Assembly (NCBI GenBank): GCA_000715605.1
Contig: KL568543.1
Span: 237,503 to 242,636 of the forward strand
Source of the DNA: Streptomyces speibonae
GTDB taxonomy: Bacteria; Actinomycetota; Actinomycetes; Streptomycetales; Streptomycetaceae
DNA length: 5,134 nucleotides
Direction of reading: 5' to 3'
The position numbers were made by a program, and so were the translations under genes. Positions 5,115 through 5,134 of the stretch are shown here, one piece after another; position 1 is the first letter of the stretch; the number at the start of each line of letters is the position of its first letter. The notes below the pieces were generated by a model that saw nothing but the letters and a program-made list of their open reading frames with translations, was not told the origin of the DNA and did not search any database.

Positions 5115-5134
5115 CTGTCTCTTATACACATCTC
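5115..5134. other. Untrimmed Nextera/Tn5 mosaic-end adapter (not genomic)
   Basis: Positions 5115-5133 are exactly CTGTCTCTTATACACATCT, the 19-bp synthetic Tn5 mosaic end used in Nextera libraries. The following C (5134) fits the read-through adapter that continues with CCGAGCC rather than the one that continues with GACGC. Natural IS50 ends differ at several positions, and there is no transposon behind it. The abrupt AT-rich composition at the very last bases agrees with an artefact. In the truncated gene's frame it translates as CLLYTS, a well-known contaminant string; on the minus strand it supplies a false start reading MYKRQ. Confidence 0.97.

Noticed and set aside
4767..5129. 120-aa minus-strand ORF beginning MYKRQ
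   Set aside because: Its start codon and first residues come from the Nextera adapter, and the rest is the antisense shadow of the truncated gene.
5115..5133. A natural Tn5/IS50 transposon end
   Set aside because: The sequence is the synthetic mosaic end, not the native inside or outside end, and it sits at the contig edge with the adapter's next base following.

Overview
The window looks like chromosomal DNA of a high-GC actinomycete, most likely Streptomyces. It has very high GC, strong G/C bias at third codon positions, frequent GTG starts, an 11-nt-repeat PhoP operator of the Streptomyces type, and a Pit phosphate transporter that resembles PitH2. The last 20 bases (5115-5134) are not genomic. 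They match the synthetic Tn5/Nextera mosaic-end adapter, so the window ends at an untrimmed contig edge inside a gene.

Layout, left to right. Positions 1-199 hold no gene; they contain small hairpins and a very strong hairpin (121-164) that probably terminates the leftward operon. Two minus-strand genes follow: a 73-aa two-helix membrane protein (200-421) and, upstream of it in transcription order, the low-affinity phosphate permease pitH2 (453-1706). The 147-bp divergent intergenic region (1707-1853) carries 11-nt direct repeats in register, two near-perfect, that match the Streptomyces PHO box. This links the pit operon to PhoR-PhoP phosphate control.

Three plus-strand genes occupy the right side. 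The first is a class II (FucA-like) Zn-dependent aldolase (1854-2549). The second, after a hairpin-rich gap, is an alpha/beta hydrolase with an N-terminal membrane anchor (2675-3817). The third, after another 146-bp gap, is a gene of unknown function (from 3964) cut off by the contig end. The hydrolase and the unknown gene lack clear ribosome binding sites, and each has a weak promoter-like element placed so that the transcript could be leaderless.

Functionally, the left half is a phosphate-uptake unit: transporter, small membrane companion, PhoP operator and terminator. The right half is a loose run of metabolic and unknown genes with no obvious pathway link. I do not see a mobile element, CRISPR array, RNA gene, defence cassette or biosynthetic cluster. 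The least explained items are the small Pit-linked membrane protein and the truncated unknown gene.
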